From NCBI GenBank assembly GCA_015711895.1, contig MU158579.1, positions 4,843-26,971 of the forward strand: a DNA stretch of 22,129 nt, read 5' to 3'. Origin of the DNA: Candidatus Solincola tengchongensis (GTDB lineage Bacteria > Actinomycetota > Geothermincolia > Geothermincolales > RBG-13-55-18). The position numbers were made by a program, and so were the translations under genes. How positions within the stretch are numbered: position 1 is the first letter of the stretch; every line of letters begins with the position of its first letter. A model generated the notes under the pieces. It was given only the letters and a program-made list of their open reading frames with translations. It was not told the DNA's origin and did no database searches. Positions 13,430 to 21,511 of this stretch are shown piece after piece.

Positions 13430-14715
13430 CCTTGCCGCCCCTTTGTCTCCTCCTCCGGCACCACTTGCACATCGAGCTCTCCCCGCGCGAGGGCCTCCTT
13501 CAACCTCTCCGGGTCAGCCTTCAACCTCACCATCTCCGGAGGCCGTACCATCCTGATCTTTCTTTCCGCCAGGAGCAGGTCGCCGGATGACAACCGTGCC
13601 CTCACCGCCCTTTCCGGACGGCTGACCCGGAAGTAAAAGTGAGCCTCCTCACCATACCCCCTCAGCAGTTGGGGAACCACGAACTTCACGTTCCGGCCCG
13701 GACGGACGCGAAGGCATTCTCCCCTCTTCCTTATCCCCTGCAGGACGTATTCCGCCGCCGACCGCCCTGCCGTCTCCGCGGTATGGGTCACGTAATCCAC
13801 CAGGTCGAAGACGTTCATCACGTTCCCGCAGGCGAAGATGCCTTCCACCGAGGTCTCCATGCGCTCGTCCACCACCGGTCCGCCGGTGGCCGGATCGAGT
13901 GAGATGCCCGCCCTCTTGGAGAGCTCGTTTTCGGGAATGAGGCCCACAGAAAGCACAAGGGTGTCGCAAGGGACCAGCCTCTCCGTGCCCGGCACCGGCT
14001 TCAGGTTCTCGTCCACCCGGGACACGGTCACCGCTTCCACTCTCTTCCTGCCGTGGATGAAGGTCACGGTGTGAGACAGATGCAGGGGTATGTCGTAATC
14101 GTGCAGGCACTGCACCAGGTTGCGGGTCAAGCCCCCGGGGTGGTCCATGATCTCGTAGACCCCTTCCACCTCCGCGCCCTCCAGGGTGAAGCGGCGGGCC
14201 ATTATAAGACCGATATCCCCTGAGCCCAGGATGACCACCCGGCGGCCGGGCATGAGGCCCTCGATGTTGATGTCCCTCTGGGCGGCCCCGGCGCAGACCA
14301 CCCCCGCGGGGCGGTAGCCGGGGATGAGTATCTGGTGTCGGGTCCTCTCCCGACAGCCCATGGCCAGGATAACCGCTTTGGGCCTTATCTCCATAACGCC
14401 GTCACGGGAATTGACGGCGGTGAGGCTGCGGTCCGGCCTCAGGTCGAGGACCATGGTGTTCAGCTTCACCTCCACGTCGGACTTCTCCAGACGGTCGATG
14501 TAGCGCTGCGCGTATTGTGGGCCGGTGAGGGTCTCGCCGAAGACGATGGACCCGAAACCGTCATGTATGCACTGGGGAAGGATGCCCCCCAGTTCCACGT
14601 CGCGCTCGATGAGCATCACGTCCTTCAGCCCGGCATCGCAGGCCGCTAGGGCTGCCCCCAGGCCCGCCGGCCCGGCTCCTATAACCACCAGGTCCGGTCT
14701 CCTAACCCTGACCAT
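13426..14715 (-). CDS. FAD/NAD(P)-dependent oxidoreductase partner of GlpA
   Basis: I start at the ATG at 14715, preceded by GAGGAG seven bases away; upstream in-frame sequence reads as a shadow of glpA. The 429-residue protein has an N-terminal FAD Rossmann motif (VVIGAGPAGLGAA, residues 11-23). A central NAD(P) motif (VVILGSGDIGLIMARR) follows, then the FAD-site motif GIFACGNVMNVFDLVDYVT. This is the pyridine nucleotide-disulfide oxidoreductase fold without a redox-active CxxxxC. The gene starts inside the end of glpA (14-base overlap) and is coupled to DUF1667 downstream. The likely role is to pass electrons from glycerol-3-phosphate oxidation to NAD(P) or another carrier. The exact acceptor is unproven. 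Confidence 0.88.
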   Translation of the reverse strand: MVRVRRPDLVVIGAGPAGLGAALAACDAGLKDVMLIERDVELGGILPQCIHDGFGSIVFGETLTGPQYAQRYIDRLEKSDVEVKLNTMVLDLRPDRSLTAVNSRDGVMEIRPKAVILAMGCRERTRHQILIPGYRPAGVVCAGAAQRDINIEGLMPGRRVVILGSGDIGLIMARRFTLEGAEVEGVYEIMDHPGGLTRNLVQCLHDYDIPLHLSHTVTFIHGRKRVEAVTVSRVDENLKPVPGTERLVPCDTLVLSVGLIPENELSKRAGISLDPATGGPVVDERMETSVEGIFACGNVMNVFDLVDYVTHTAETAGRSAAEYVLQGIRKRGECLRVRPGRNVKFVVPQLLRGYGEEAHFYFRVSRPERAVRARLSSGDLLLAERKIRMVRPPEMVRLKADPERLKEALARGELDVQVVPEEETKGRQG

Positions 14716-16318
14716 GCCCGCTCCTCTCCGCTCGCAGAAAATCCTTGGTCTCCGCCAGATAAACGGGCGAGCCTTCGCCGCTCTTGGTGATCTCGGTGAC
14801 CGGTCGCCCCAACTCCCGGGCCAGGATGGCGGCCACACGGTGTCCGCAGAAACCGCCCTGACAGCGCCCCATTCCCGTCCTGGTGCGCCTCTTTACGCCG
14901 TCCATGTCTGTGGCGGGGATGAGGGAATGTATGGCCGCCAGCACTTCCGCCTCGGTCACGTACTCGCACCTGCAGATGATGTTCCCCCAACGGGGGTCCT
15001 TCCTGATGAGCGCGTCCCGTTCCTGGTCGTCAAGTTCGGCGAAACGGGGGATCGCCGGCCTCACGGGACGGAAGTCCGGCCGTGGCTCGCGGGGTATCCC
15101 AAGCTCGTGAAGGAAGCCCATCACCATCTCCACGATGGCCGGGGCGGAGGCCAAGCCCGGGGACTGAATCCCGGCTACGTTCACGAAACCTTTCACGCGG
15201 TTCGAGGCCTCGATCACGAAGTCCTCCTCGTAGGTGGGGGCTCGTACTCCGCTGAAAGCCGAGATGACAGCATCTTTGGGAAAATCTGGTAGAAGATAAT
15301 GGAAGCGCTCGAAGATCTCCTCTATCTCCTCCGCCGAGATGGAGGTATCGTACTTGTCGTCCACCTCGACCGCCGTGGGGCCCAGCTGGAGATTGCCCTC
15401 CACGGTGGGCATCGCCCCGCCTCCCTTGGAGCGCTCCCTCTTCATCCCCGGCATCCTGAAGAGGGCCACGCTGGAGCGCACGTATTCGCTGGTCACCTGG
15501 CGGTCGAAGAGCAGGGTGGCGCCCTTGCGCGGGTGGATGCGGAAGCCGCCCGCCCCGGCCATCTCCGCCACCTCGTCGGCGAAGACACCCGCGGCGTTTA
15601 TCACCAGAGGGGTAGCTATCTCGCCCCGGCTGGTGATTACCCCCCTCACTTCGCCGCCCTCGACCCGGAAGCCGGTCACCTCTGTATTGAGGAGGAACCG
15701 GGCCCCGTTCATCACCGCGTGCTCCGCCAAGGCGATGGTCAGTTTATAGGGGCAGACCAGCCCATAGTTGGGGTCGAAAACGCCGGAAACGGCCTCCGGG
15801 GTTACATTGGGCTCCTTTTTCAGCACCTCCTCGCGGCTAAGGATCCGGAGCCCCCTGATGCCTGCCGCTTCCCCGTAGGCAACGATCCCTTCCGGTATCT
15901 TCACCCTCAGAAGCTCGTCGAGCTGCTGGGGGTTCATTGATTCCGCCACCTCGGGTGGGACGGAGCGCGGGGTGACCACGATGAGCAATCCCTGCCGCTT
16001 GAACTCCACGCCCAGGCCCTGGACGAACCCCTCGTACATGTGGTTGCCGCGAACGTTCAATCTCTGCTTGAGGGTCCCGGCCTCCTCGCCTATCCCCGAG
16101 TGCACCTCAGCGTTGTTGGCCTTGCTGGCCCCGCAGGCCACGTCGTTCTCCTTGTCCAGCACCACGACATCCGGCGTGTAGCGGGTTATCTCTCGCGCCA
16201 CCGCGCACCCAATGACCCCCGCCCCCACCACGACCGCCTGCGCCCTGGCCGGCAATCGCGGCTCAAGCTTCTCCCTAATGGGCTCACGGTCCATCTCGTC
16301 CGGCTTTCCTCCTCGCAT
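14702..16318 (-). CDS. glpA: Glycerol-3-phosphate dehydrogenase, FAD-type with [2Fe-2S] domain
   Basis: This 538-residue protein has a DAO-type FAD domain opening with VVVGAGVIGCAVAREITRY (about 28-46). FAD/substrate contacts include CGASKANNAEVHSGI and the typical NVAGIQSPGLASAPAI near the C-terminal part. A BFD-like [2Fe-2S] domain ends the protein, with Cys449, Cys451, Cys486 and Cys491 (CRC...GRCQGGFC). Family members oxidise glycerol-3-phosphate to dihydroxyacetone phosphate under anaerobic conditions. The closely related L-2-hydroxyglutarate-oxidase-like branch cannot be fully excluded, but the DUF1667 and partner oxidoreductase genes favour glycerol-3-phosphate. It is first in a three-gene overlapping unit. 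The start is uncertain: ATG at 16318 or ATG at 16294 behind GGAGGA. Confidence 0.85.
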   Translation of the reverse strand: MRGGKPDEMDREPIREKLEPRLPARAQAVVVGAGVIGCAVAREITRYTPDVVVLDKENDVACGASKANNAEVHSGIGEEAGTLKQRLNVRGNHMYEGFVQGLGVEFKRQGLLIVVTPRSVPPEVAESMNPQQLDELLRVKIPEGIVAYGEAAGIRGLRILSREEVLKKEPNVTPEAVSGVFDPNYGLVCPYKLTIALAEHAVMNGARFLLNTEVTGFRVEGGEVRGVITSRGEIATPLVINAAGVFADEVAEMAGAGGFRIHPRKGATLLFDRQVTSEYVRSSVALFRMPGMKRERSKGGGAMPTVEGNLQLGPTAVEVDDKYDTSISAEEIEEIFERFHYLLPDFPKDAVISAFSGVRAPTYEEDFVIEASNRVKGFVNVAGIQSPGLASAPAIVEMVMGFLHELGIPREPRPDFRPVRPAIPRFAELDDQERDALIRKDPRWGNIICRCEYVTEAEVLAAIHSLIPATDMDGVKRRTRTGMGRCQGGFCGHRVAAILARELGRPVTEITKSGEGSPVYLAETKDFLRAERSGHGQG

Positions 16319-16425
16319 CTGTCGCGCCTAACTCACGGCCCAAGCCGCATGAGCGCGGATCAGTCTTCCCGTGTTTTGTTCCGTTTCAGGCAGGAGGCCA
16401 GGGTATGCCTCTCGGCCGTGCGTCA

Positions 16426-16444
16426 ATGGCCGGCAACCGGCCAT
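16426..16444. other. Perfect 8-bp hairpin upstream of glpA
   Basis: ATGGCCGG and CCGGCCAT pair around a 3-base loop in the 163-base gap between the iron-sulfur gene and glpA. No T-tract follows, so it may be an mRNA processing or stability element rather than an intrinsic terminator. Confidence 0.55.
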
Positions 16445-16481
16445 CCCATTCTATACACGAGCCCGGAGGTTCGCCAACACC

Positions 16482-17303
16482 TCAGCGAGGCCGCATGGTG
16501 TTGGCCTGGTTGGGGCAGAATCTCACACAGAGTCCGCATCCCTGGCAATCGGCGACCCTCGCCTTGCCCTCCATCAGGGACCTTTCTCCGAAGGCGCAGA
16601 TCTCCACGCAGGTCCCGCACCCCCGGCATTTCTCCAGGTCCACCTTGGAGCGATATTTTGATGGAATATAATGGTAGCCATTTTCCTTGAAGGTACGGTA
16701 CCCGATTATGGGCAGGCAGGAACAGGCGCAGCAGTTGCAGATGACGAAATAGTTGGCGCTTCCACGGAAATACATGTGGCGGTCGAGCATCTGAACCAGG
16801 CCCTTCTCGTTGCTCTCCCGCACGATGCGCAGGGCCTCCTCCTTGTCGATGGGTCGATAGTCCCGGGGGAACAGCTCCAGCCATATGGGGGCGCCGGTGA
16901 GGATGACGATGTCCGTTTCCAGGGGGTGGTCGCAGGCTTTTGTGGCCAACCGGCAGCGGCAGGGCCCGACGGCGATGCGGCCGTCATCCGGGAGCTTCCG
17001 GATGAAATCCTCCATCTCACCCAAGGTCATCACCTGGCTGACAATGGCCCTCTCGGCCATGAACTTGGCCAGGGCGTAATAGAAGAACTTCCTAACCGGG
17101 GGCCGGGACATGAAGTCGCGGTTGAGCAGCCAGTAGAAAAAGGCCAGTAGCTGCACCTCGAACCGGGCGTAGAACTTTAGCATGCGCTGCCGAAGCTCGC
17201 TTTCTTCGGCGATGAAGACATCGCCCCAGTGAGCCGGGGCCGCCAGCCACAGGACAATCGCCGCTCCCATGAACATTCCCATTGGTGTGTACTTCCTCTT
17301 CAT
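16482..17303 (-). CDS. Membrane-anchored multi-cluster 4Fe-4S protein
   Basis: This 273-residue protein starts with a hydrophobic segment (MGMFMGAAIVLWLAAP). It carries three kinds of Cys motif: GPCRCRLATKACDH (Cys115, Cys117, Cys124, His126), the dense CNCCACSC at 189-196, and two C-terminal ferredoxin motifs (Cys226/229/232/236 and Cys253/256/259/263). The combination CRCR...C.H, then C-C-C-C-rich, then 2x[4Fe-4S] occurs in uncharacterised iron-sulfur proteins of sulfate reducers and other strict anaerobes. A role in electron transfer is likely; the partner is unknown. The ATG at 17303 has GGGGGAGG nine bases upstream. The gene is 163 bases upstream of glpA on the same strand, so co-regulation is possible. 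Confidence 0.85.
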   Translation of the reverse strand: MKRKYTPMGMFMGAAIVLWLAAPAHWGDVFIAEESELRQRMLKFYARFEVQLLAFFYWLLNRDFMSRPPVRKFFYYALAKFMAERAIVSQVMTLGEMEDFIRKLPDDGRIAVGPCRCRLATKACDHPLETDIVILTGAPIWLELFPRDYRPIDKEEALRIVRESNEKGLVQMLDRHMYFRGSANYFVICNCCACSCLPIIGYRTFKENGYHYIPSKYRSKVDLEKCRGCGTCVEICAFGERSLMEGKARVADCQGCGLCVRFCPNQANTMRPR

Positions 17304-17765
17304 GGCCTAAGCCTCCCCCTTCACGAATCTCCCCTGGGCCGGCACGAGGCCGTCCTCGCGATCGCCGCTTCCCAGTGCCGATGCCCACGCCACTTCTTCC
17401 CCACATCCGTCCCGGTCGCAACTAAAGCATATCATCGCTCATGGTGTTAACGCTCCTGCGGCACATCCTCTGGAGACACTCCTTGCCGATTGCCTCGACT
17501 GCCGCAAGGCGGGAGTTTCCCCTATTCTCCTGTCACAATTCTCCGCCCTGAGGCGCGGCAACGAGCGCGCGCCCGCGTCTGCGCTCCTCAGGACCAGGAC
17601 ACGCGCTCCATAACCCCCATCCTCGAAGGCGCGCGGTAAGCATTGAAAGGAGGGTGGTAAAACTATAGATTAGAGGGGGCAGCGTGGGGTTTCGAGCATG
17701 TAGCGGGGTGCAGCGTATGTATCGCGGCACGTGGATCCGGCGCGCCCCCAAGGAGGAGAGAGGAC
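17304..17765. other. Divergent intergenic region
   Basis: These 462 bases lie between the iron-sulfur gene and the beta-propeller gene. I see no credible gene. CCTTGC/GCAAGG at about 17483-17516 is a modest inverted repeat. A weak promoter for the downstream unit is at 17643-17669. No convincing minus-strand promoter was found. Confidence 0.45.
17643..17669 (+). promoter_or_regulatory. Tentative promoter of the propeller/MptB unit
   Basis: TTGAAA (17643-17648), 15 bases, TATAGA (17664-17669). The spacer is short, so this is a weak call. Confidence 0.3.
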
Positions 17766-18986
17766 ATGGAACAGCGCTGGGTGGCATGGTTCAAATTGTT
17801 CCTGGTCGCTTTCTTCCTTGCCTTCGCAGGCTCCTTCGTGGCCCTCACGGTAAGGGGGGCAAAGCAAGCAGGGGCTGTTTCTTCCTGGCCGGACTCCGAG
17901 CCGCAGGCGAGCCCTTTCCCCGCCCCCCGAGCCTCCATCCCCGAATTGCTGCGCCGGCTCGACAGACTGGAGGTCCTCCGCCTGCGACCATCCTGGGAGG
18001 TGGAGGTGGGAAGTGGTCAGGCCCTGCTTTCCCTGGAAGGCGACAGGTTATACGTGGCCTCCTCGACGGATTCATCGGGAAGCTCGCTCTACTGCCTGGA
18101 CGCACGCTCGGGGGCAATCCTCTGGAGCCGCACGCTGGACGCTTGGATATCCTCTCCTCCCAGCTCCTGGAAAGAGGTCGTTTACGTGGGGACGACCTCA
18201 CATGTCCTGCACGCCGTCGACGCACAAAGCGGCAATGAGCTGTGGTCCTTCACCGCCCAGGGGGAAATACTCACCCGACCTTTGGCGGACGACGGCTTGC
18301 TGCTCTTTTTCGCCGACAATAACGCGGTTTTTGGGCTCTCCAACAGACTCTACGCCCTGGATCCGGGAAGCGGGGCCCTCCTGTGGTCCTACGACACCGA
18401 GAGCTGGACGCCGTCTCCTCCCGCCACCGGGCAAGGTCTGATCTTCACCGCAGGCTCCAAGTCCACCGTCCTGGCCCTGGACAGGAACACCGGTCGGGAG
18501 GTGTGGGTCAAGCCGGTGGACAGCGCGGTTTTCTCCTCCCCCCTGCTCGCCGGTGACCGTTTGTATGTGGCCACCGTCGACGGGCGCATGTATGCCCTGG
18601 ACATTCGAACCGGCGAGAGGTTGTGGGAGGTGGGGATGTATCACTTCACTCCCTCTTTCTCCCGCACGGCAAAGGGTAACGTCCTACTGGACCGCTGCCC
18701 GGACCGCGTGTTGGCCCTGTCCATGGAAGACGGCCGTATACGGTGGGGCCTGGGCGGCAATCCTCTGCTCGCGGCCGGACCGCAATCCCCTGAGGTCGTT
18801 TACGTATATTTCCCGGATGGCAGGCTTCTTGAGCTGGACGCGGATACGGGAAGATGTCTTCGCATCTACGTCTTCGGGTTCGACTTTTCACAACGACCCT
18901 ACGTGAGCGGTGGATGGGTGTATTGTGTTTCCTCGGACGGAAAGATACGCGCCTGCCTTCTTCCCCAAGCATCCACCGCGGATTGA
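17766..18986 (+). CDS. Membrane-anchored PQQ-type beta-propeller protein
   Basis: This 406-residue protein has an N-terminal membrane anchor (about residues 9-29) and an external propeller. At least seven blades are marked by the repeat (L/V)xxLDxxxGxxLW: LYCLDARSGAILW, LHAVDAQSGNELW, LYALDPGSGALLW, VLALDRNTGREVW, MYALDIRTGERLW, VLALSMEDGRIRW and LLELDADTGRCLR. This is the PQQ_2/BamB-like repeat family. There are no dehydrogenase catalytic residues or adjacent-Cys pair that would mark a PQQ enzyme, so a scaffolding or ligand-binding role is more likely. It has GGAGGAGAGAGGA before the ATG. The MptB-like gene follows 24 bases after its stop, so the two form an operon, suggesting a link with envelope glycan assembly. 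Confidence 0.88.
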   Translation: MEQRWVAWFKLFLVAFFLAFAGSFVALTVRGAKQAGAVSSWPDSEPQASPFPAPRASIPELLRRLDRLEVLRLRPSWEVEVGSGQALLSLEGDRLYVASSTDSSGSSLYCLDARSGAILWSRTLDAWISSPPSSWKEVVYVGTTSHVLHAVDAQSGNELWSFTAQGEILTRPLADDGLLLFFADNNAVFGLSNRLYALDPGSGALLWSYDTESWTPSPPATGQGLIFTAGSKSTVLALDRNTGREVWVKPVDSAVFSSPLLAGDRLYVATVDGRMYALDIRTGERLWEVGMYHFTPSFSRTAKGNVLLDRCPDRVLALSMEDGRIRWGLGGNPLLAAGPQSPEVVYVYFPDGRLLELDADTGRCLRIYVFGFDFSQRPYVSGGWVYCVSSDGKIRACLLPQASTAD

Positions 18987-19010
18987 AGGGCGGGCCGGTC
19001 GGAGCAAGCC

Positions 19011-20447
19011 ATGAAGACGAAGGCGACGAAAGGGCCCTCCGTAGGGGCAAAGGGTCGCCCCTCGGGGGTTTTGAGGTCCGAATTGGCTTACCTGGGGATG
19101 TTGTGCCTCACCCTCTTTCTCTACATGACCCTGGCGCTATCCTCCCTGGCACCCAACGGGGTCATCGGAAAGATGTCCACCACACATATGGCGGCACAGA
19201 GGAATGTCTTCCTCCGCCAACTCCTGGAGATATGCGGATTCCAGAACGCCAGCCCTCTCGGGCTGCGGATCTTTCTCTACGTCGTCCTACTGCTCCTTGT
19301 GATCTGCTATTTCTGGGCGGTCCATATCTTTCTGCGCCGTCCCCGCGGATTGCCCTCTATCCTCTCGGTCTGGTTTGTCCTGAACATCATCCTCCTCATC
19401 GTCCCGCCGCTCCTCAGCCGCGACGTGTTCTCGTATATGTTCTACGGGAAGATAGCGACCGCTTACGGCCGTAACCCGTACCTGGTCACCCCCCAGCGTT
19501 TTTCCGCCGACCCTCTCTTCCCGCTCACCAGTCTTTACTGGAAGAACACCCCCGTGGTCTACGGCCCCCTTTTTACGTTGCTCTCCATGCTTCTCATGCG
19601 TCTTTCCGGAAACCAGATAACCCTGGGGGTTTACCTCTTCAAATCCACCGCCGCCCTCTTCAATCTGGCCTGCGTTCTCCTCATCTGGTATATCCTGGGG
19701 AAATATTCCCCACGACGCCGTGCCTTCGGGACTATGCTCTACGCCTGGAACCCGCTGCTCCTCATCCATTCTACGGGAGGCGCGCACAATGACGTCATCA
19801 TGGCCGCTCTGGCCCTGGCCGCTCTGGCCCTGCTCATGCAAGGACGAAGGCGATTCGGGTTCTTTCTTCTGTGCCTCTCGTTCATGATCAAGTACATCAC
19901 CCTGATCCTCATGGCCGCCTACCTAGTCTATCTCTTTCAAAAGCGAGAGAATATCAGGGGCTGGCTCAGGGACGTGTGCGTCCTGGCGCTCATCTTCCTG
20001 GCCGTCTTCGCGGCCTTTTACGCCCCCTTCTGGCAGGGGCTCAGGACCCTCTCCCCCATACTGGAGAACCTGAAGCTGCGCAATTACAATCTGCCGGCCG
20101 GATGGCTCCTGGCGGCCACGGGAGGCCTGCTGGGCCTGGTTCTCCGCCTGAACATGCGGGTGGCCTTTTCGGTGGCCTCGGTCCTCTGTTCCCTGTTCCT
20201 CAACGCCGTCTTTCTGGTCGCCTTCGCGCATTTCTCTCGTCGCTGCCGCTCGGAGCGTGACTTCCCGGAGTGCTGGTTCCTTGTGACCCTGGCCTTTATC
20301 CTCACCCGCACCTACTTTCTTTCCTGGTATCTTTTCTGGGTCTTCCCCTTCCTCTGCCTCCGGCGTTGGGACGGGCTCTCCCGCTTCACTCTCACCGCCG
20401 GAACCCTGACCCTTTATTTCGCTGACCTCATGCCCTACTCGGCGTGA
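19011..20447 (+). CDS. MptB-like polyprenol-phosphomannose mannosyltransferase (GT-C)
   Basis: This 478-residue polytopic protein has about 11-12 membrane helices. After the first long external loop lies SRDVFSYMFYGKIATAYGRNPY, the catalytic-loop region typical of the MptA/MptB family, where the Asp next to Arg is the likely catalytic residue. Later motifs are TPVVYGPLFTLLS and AWNPLLLIHSTGGAHNDVIM, also family hallmarks. In mycobacteria and corynebacteria these enzymes add alpha-1,6-mannose from polyprenyl-phosphomannose to lipomannan on the outer face of the membrane. The exact glycan here is unknown. It shares an operon with the beta-propeller gene. The ATG follows a weak GGAGC site. Confidence 0.87.
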   Translation: MKTKATKGPSVGAKGRPSGVLRSELAYLGMLCLTLFLYMTLALSSLAPNGVIGKMSTTHMAAQRNVFLRQLLEICGFQNASPLGLRIFLYVVLLLLVICYFWAVHIFLRRPRGLPSILSVWFVLNIILLIVPPLLSRDVFSYMFYGKIATAYGRNPYLVTPQRFSADPLFPLTSLYWKNTPVVYGPLFTLLSMLLMRLSGNQITLGVYLFKSTAALFNLACVLLIWYILGKYSPRRRAFGTMLYAWNPLLLIHSTGGAHNDVIMAALALAALALLMQGRRRFGFFLLCLSFMIKYITLILMAAYLVYLFQKRENIRGWLRDVCVLALIFLAVFAAFYAPFWQGLRTLSPILENLKLRNYNLPAGWLLAATGGLLGLVLRLNMRVAFSVASVLCSLFLNAVFLVAFAHFSRRCRSERDFPECWFLVTLAFILTRTYFLSWYLFWVFPFLCLRRWDGLSRFTLTAGTLTLYFADLMPYSA

Positions 20448-20662
20448 AGCCCAACAAGGGGGCTAGAGCCGCGCGACGTCCGTTTACCTCTCTCGCCTCC
20501 GCCGGGCGCGGTTCCCCTCCGGGGTGACCGCCAAGAGGGGGAGCCGGCGAGAAGATTTGCGCGTTTCCCCATGGCAGGGGATTGGCAGGCAACGAAACGC
20601 CCGATGGAGGCTGCGCGCTGCGCTTCTGACCGAACGCCGGGTGATGCAGCGCTTTGCGGCGA
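20448..20662. other. Intergenic region
   Basis: GC-rich spacer after the MptB-like gene. It contains only weak short inverted repeats (for example GCCC/GGGC near 20449-20463). I see no gene here. Confidence 0.4.
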
Positions 20663-20687
20663 TAAAAAGAAGGCCTTCTCGGCCTTC
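20663..20687 (-). terminator. Rho-independent terminator after tRNA-Ile
   Basis: On the minus strand GAAGGCC pairs with GGCCTTC over a 5-base loop and is followed by TTTTTATC. It starts 13 bases after the CCA end. Confidence 0.85.
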
Positions 20688-20699
20688 GGCATGAATCAC

Positions 20700-20776
<77 letters not shown>

Positions 20777-20788
20777 TTGCAACCATAG

Positions 20789-20817
20789 ATTATAACCACG
20801 CTTCGCCCCCAACACAA
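20789..20817 (-). promoter_or_regulatory. Promoter for tRNA-Ile
   Basis: On the minus strand TTGTGT (20817-20812), 17 bases, perfect TATAAT (20794-20789), ending 13 bases before the tRNA. Confidence 0.55.
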
Positions 20818-20841
20818 GAAAGGGCTTTATGCACAATTTCA

Positions 20842-20853
20842 ACAACATGTTGT
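20842..20853. promoter_or_regulatory. 12-bp palindrome ACAACATGTTGT
   Basis: A perfect palindrome in the AT-rich spacer between the lipoprotein stop and the tRNA-Ile promoter. It may be a protein-binding site upstream of the tRNA promoter or a 3' UTR element. Confidence 0.3.
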
Positions 20854-20887
20854 GGATATCTCTATACTTCACCACCATATATTGTAT

Positions 20888-21472
20888 TCATTCCTCGAGG
20901 GTCACGCCTTCCGGAACGCGGAAGTTATCCTCCGACACCCCCCCTACCCGGCGGTATTCCCATTCAAGCCTCTTTATCTTGCCTCCCGGCCCGATCACCT
21001 CCCACGTAGAGGGAAGATGCCCGGGCCCGTCCAGATATGCGGTTACGGTGCGCCCATCTTGCGTTTCCATGTGGAACTCCCCTCCCTCCCAATAAGAAGG
21101 AAGCTCGAAGTAGGGTTTCATCACCTGGGACGGAAGGAACCCGGACCTCTTGGATGCCTCTTCAAGGCCTATCTCGCTATAGGTCCTGCGCTGGAGGTTG
21201 ACCATCCAACCTCTCCCCTCCTCACGGTTATAGATCACCACTCGCGGTATCCCTTCCAGGACCACCCGGAAGGAGCCCCCTTTATAGATCCCCACCCCAA
21301 GAACTTTCTCGTCGTCCATGGCCTTGACCTGATAGCTCCCCTCCAGGGTGCTGCGTTTCCCCTCCTCTAGGGGCACCCCCTTTATGTCCCCTCCTCCACA
21401 CCCGCAAATCGCTGCGGTGAACACCACGGACGCCACTATCGCAAAAGCCGCTCTTGGCCCGCGTCTTCTCAA
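20888..21472 (-). CDS. Lipoprotein, possibly LolA/LppX-fold
   Basis: The frame begins with a TTG at 21472 and encodes 194 residues. The N-terminus is basic (RRRGPRAA), then hydrophobic, ending in AAICGC, a good lipobox with Cys24. The mature protein is beta-rich with repeated strand-turn patterns (STLEGSYQVKAMDD..., SFRVVLEGIPRVVIYNREEGRGW, TVTAYLDGPGHLPSTWEV). It resembles the half-barrel LolA/LppX/DUF-type lipoproteins that bind lipids, but this is inference from pattern only. The ribosome site is weak (GGGGTCGGGG). It lies 39 bases after the rtcB stop and may be read from the same transcript. Confidence 0.72.
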   Translation of the reverse strand: MRRRGPRAAFAIVASVVFTAAICGCGGGDIKGVPLEEGKRSTLEGSYQVKAMDDEKVLGVGIYKGGSFRVVLEGIPRVVIYNREEGRGWMVNLQRRTYSEIGLEEASKRSGFLPSQVMKPYFELPSYWEGGEFHMETQDGRTVTAYLDGPGHLPSTWEVIGPGGKIKRLEWEYRRVGGVSEDNFRVPEGVTLEE

Positions 21473-21511
21473 GGCGCCCCGACCCCCCTGTTCTTCCTGG
21501 GTTCTGCCCTT

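Noticed and set aside
16426..16444. ATGGCCGG/CCGGCCAT hairpin as an intrinsic terminator
   Set aside because: Strong stem but no T-tract on either strand; kept only as a hairpin of unknown role.
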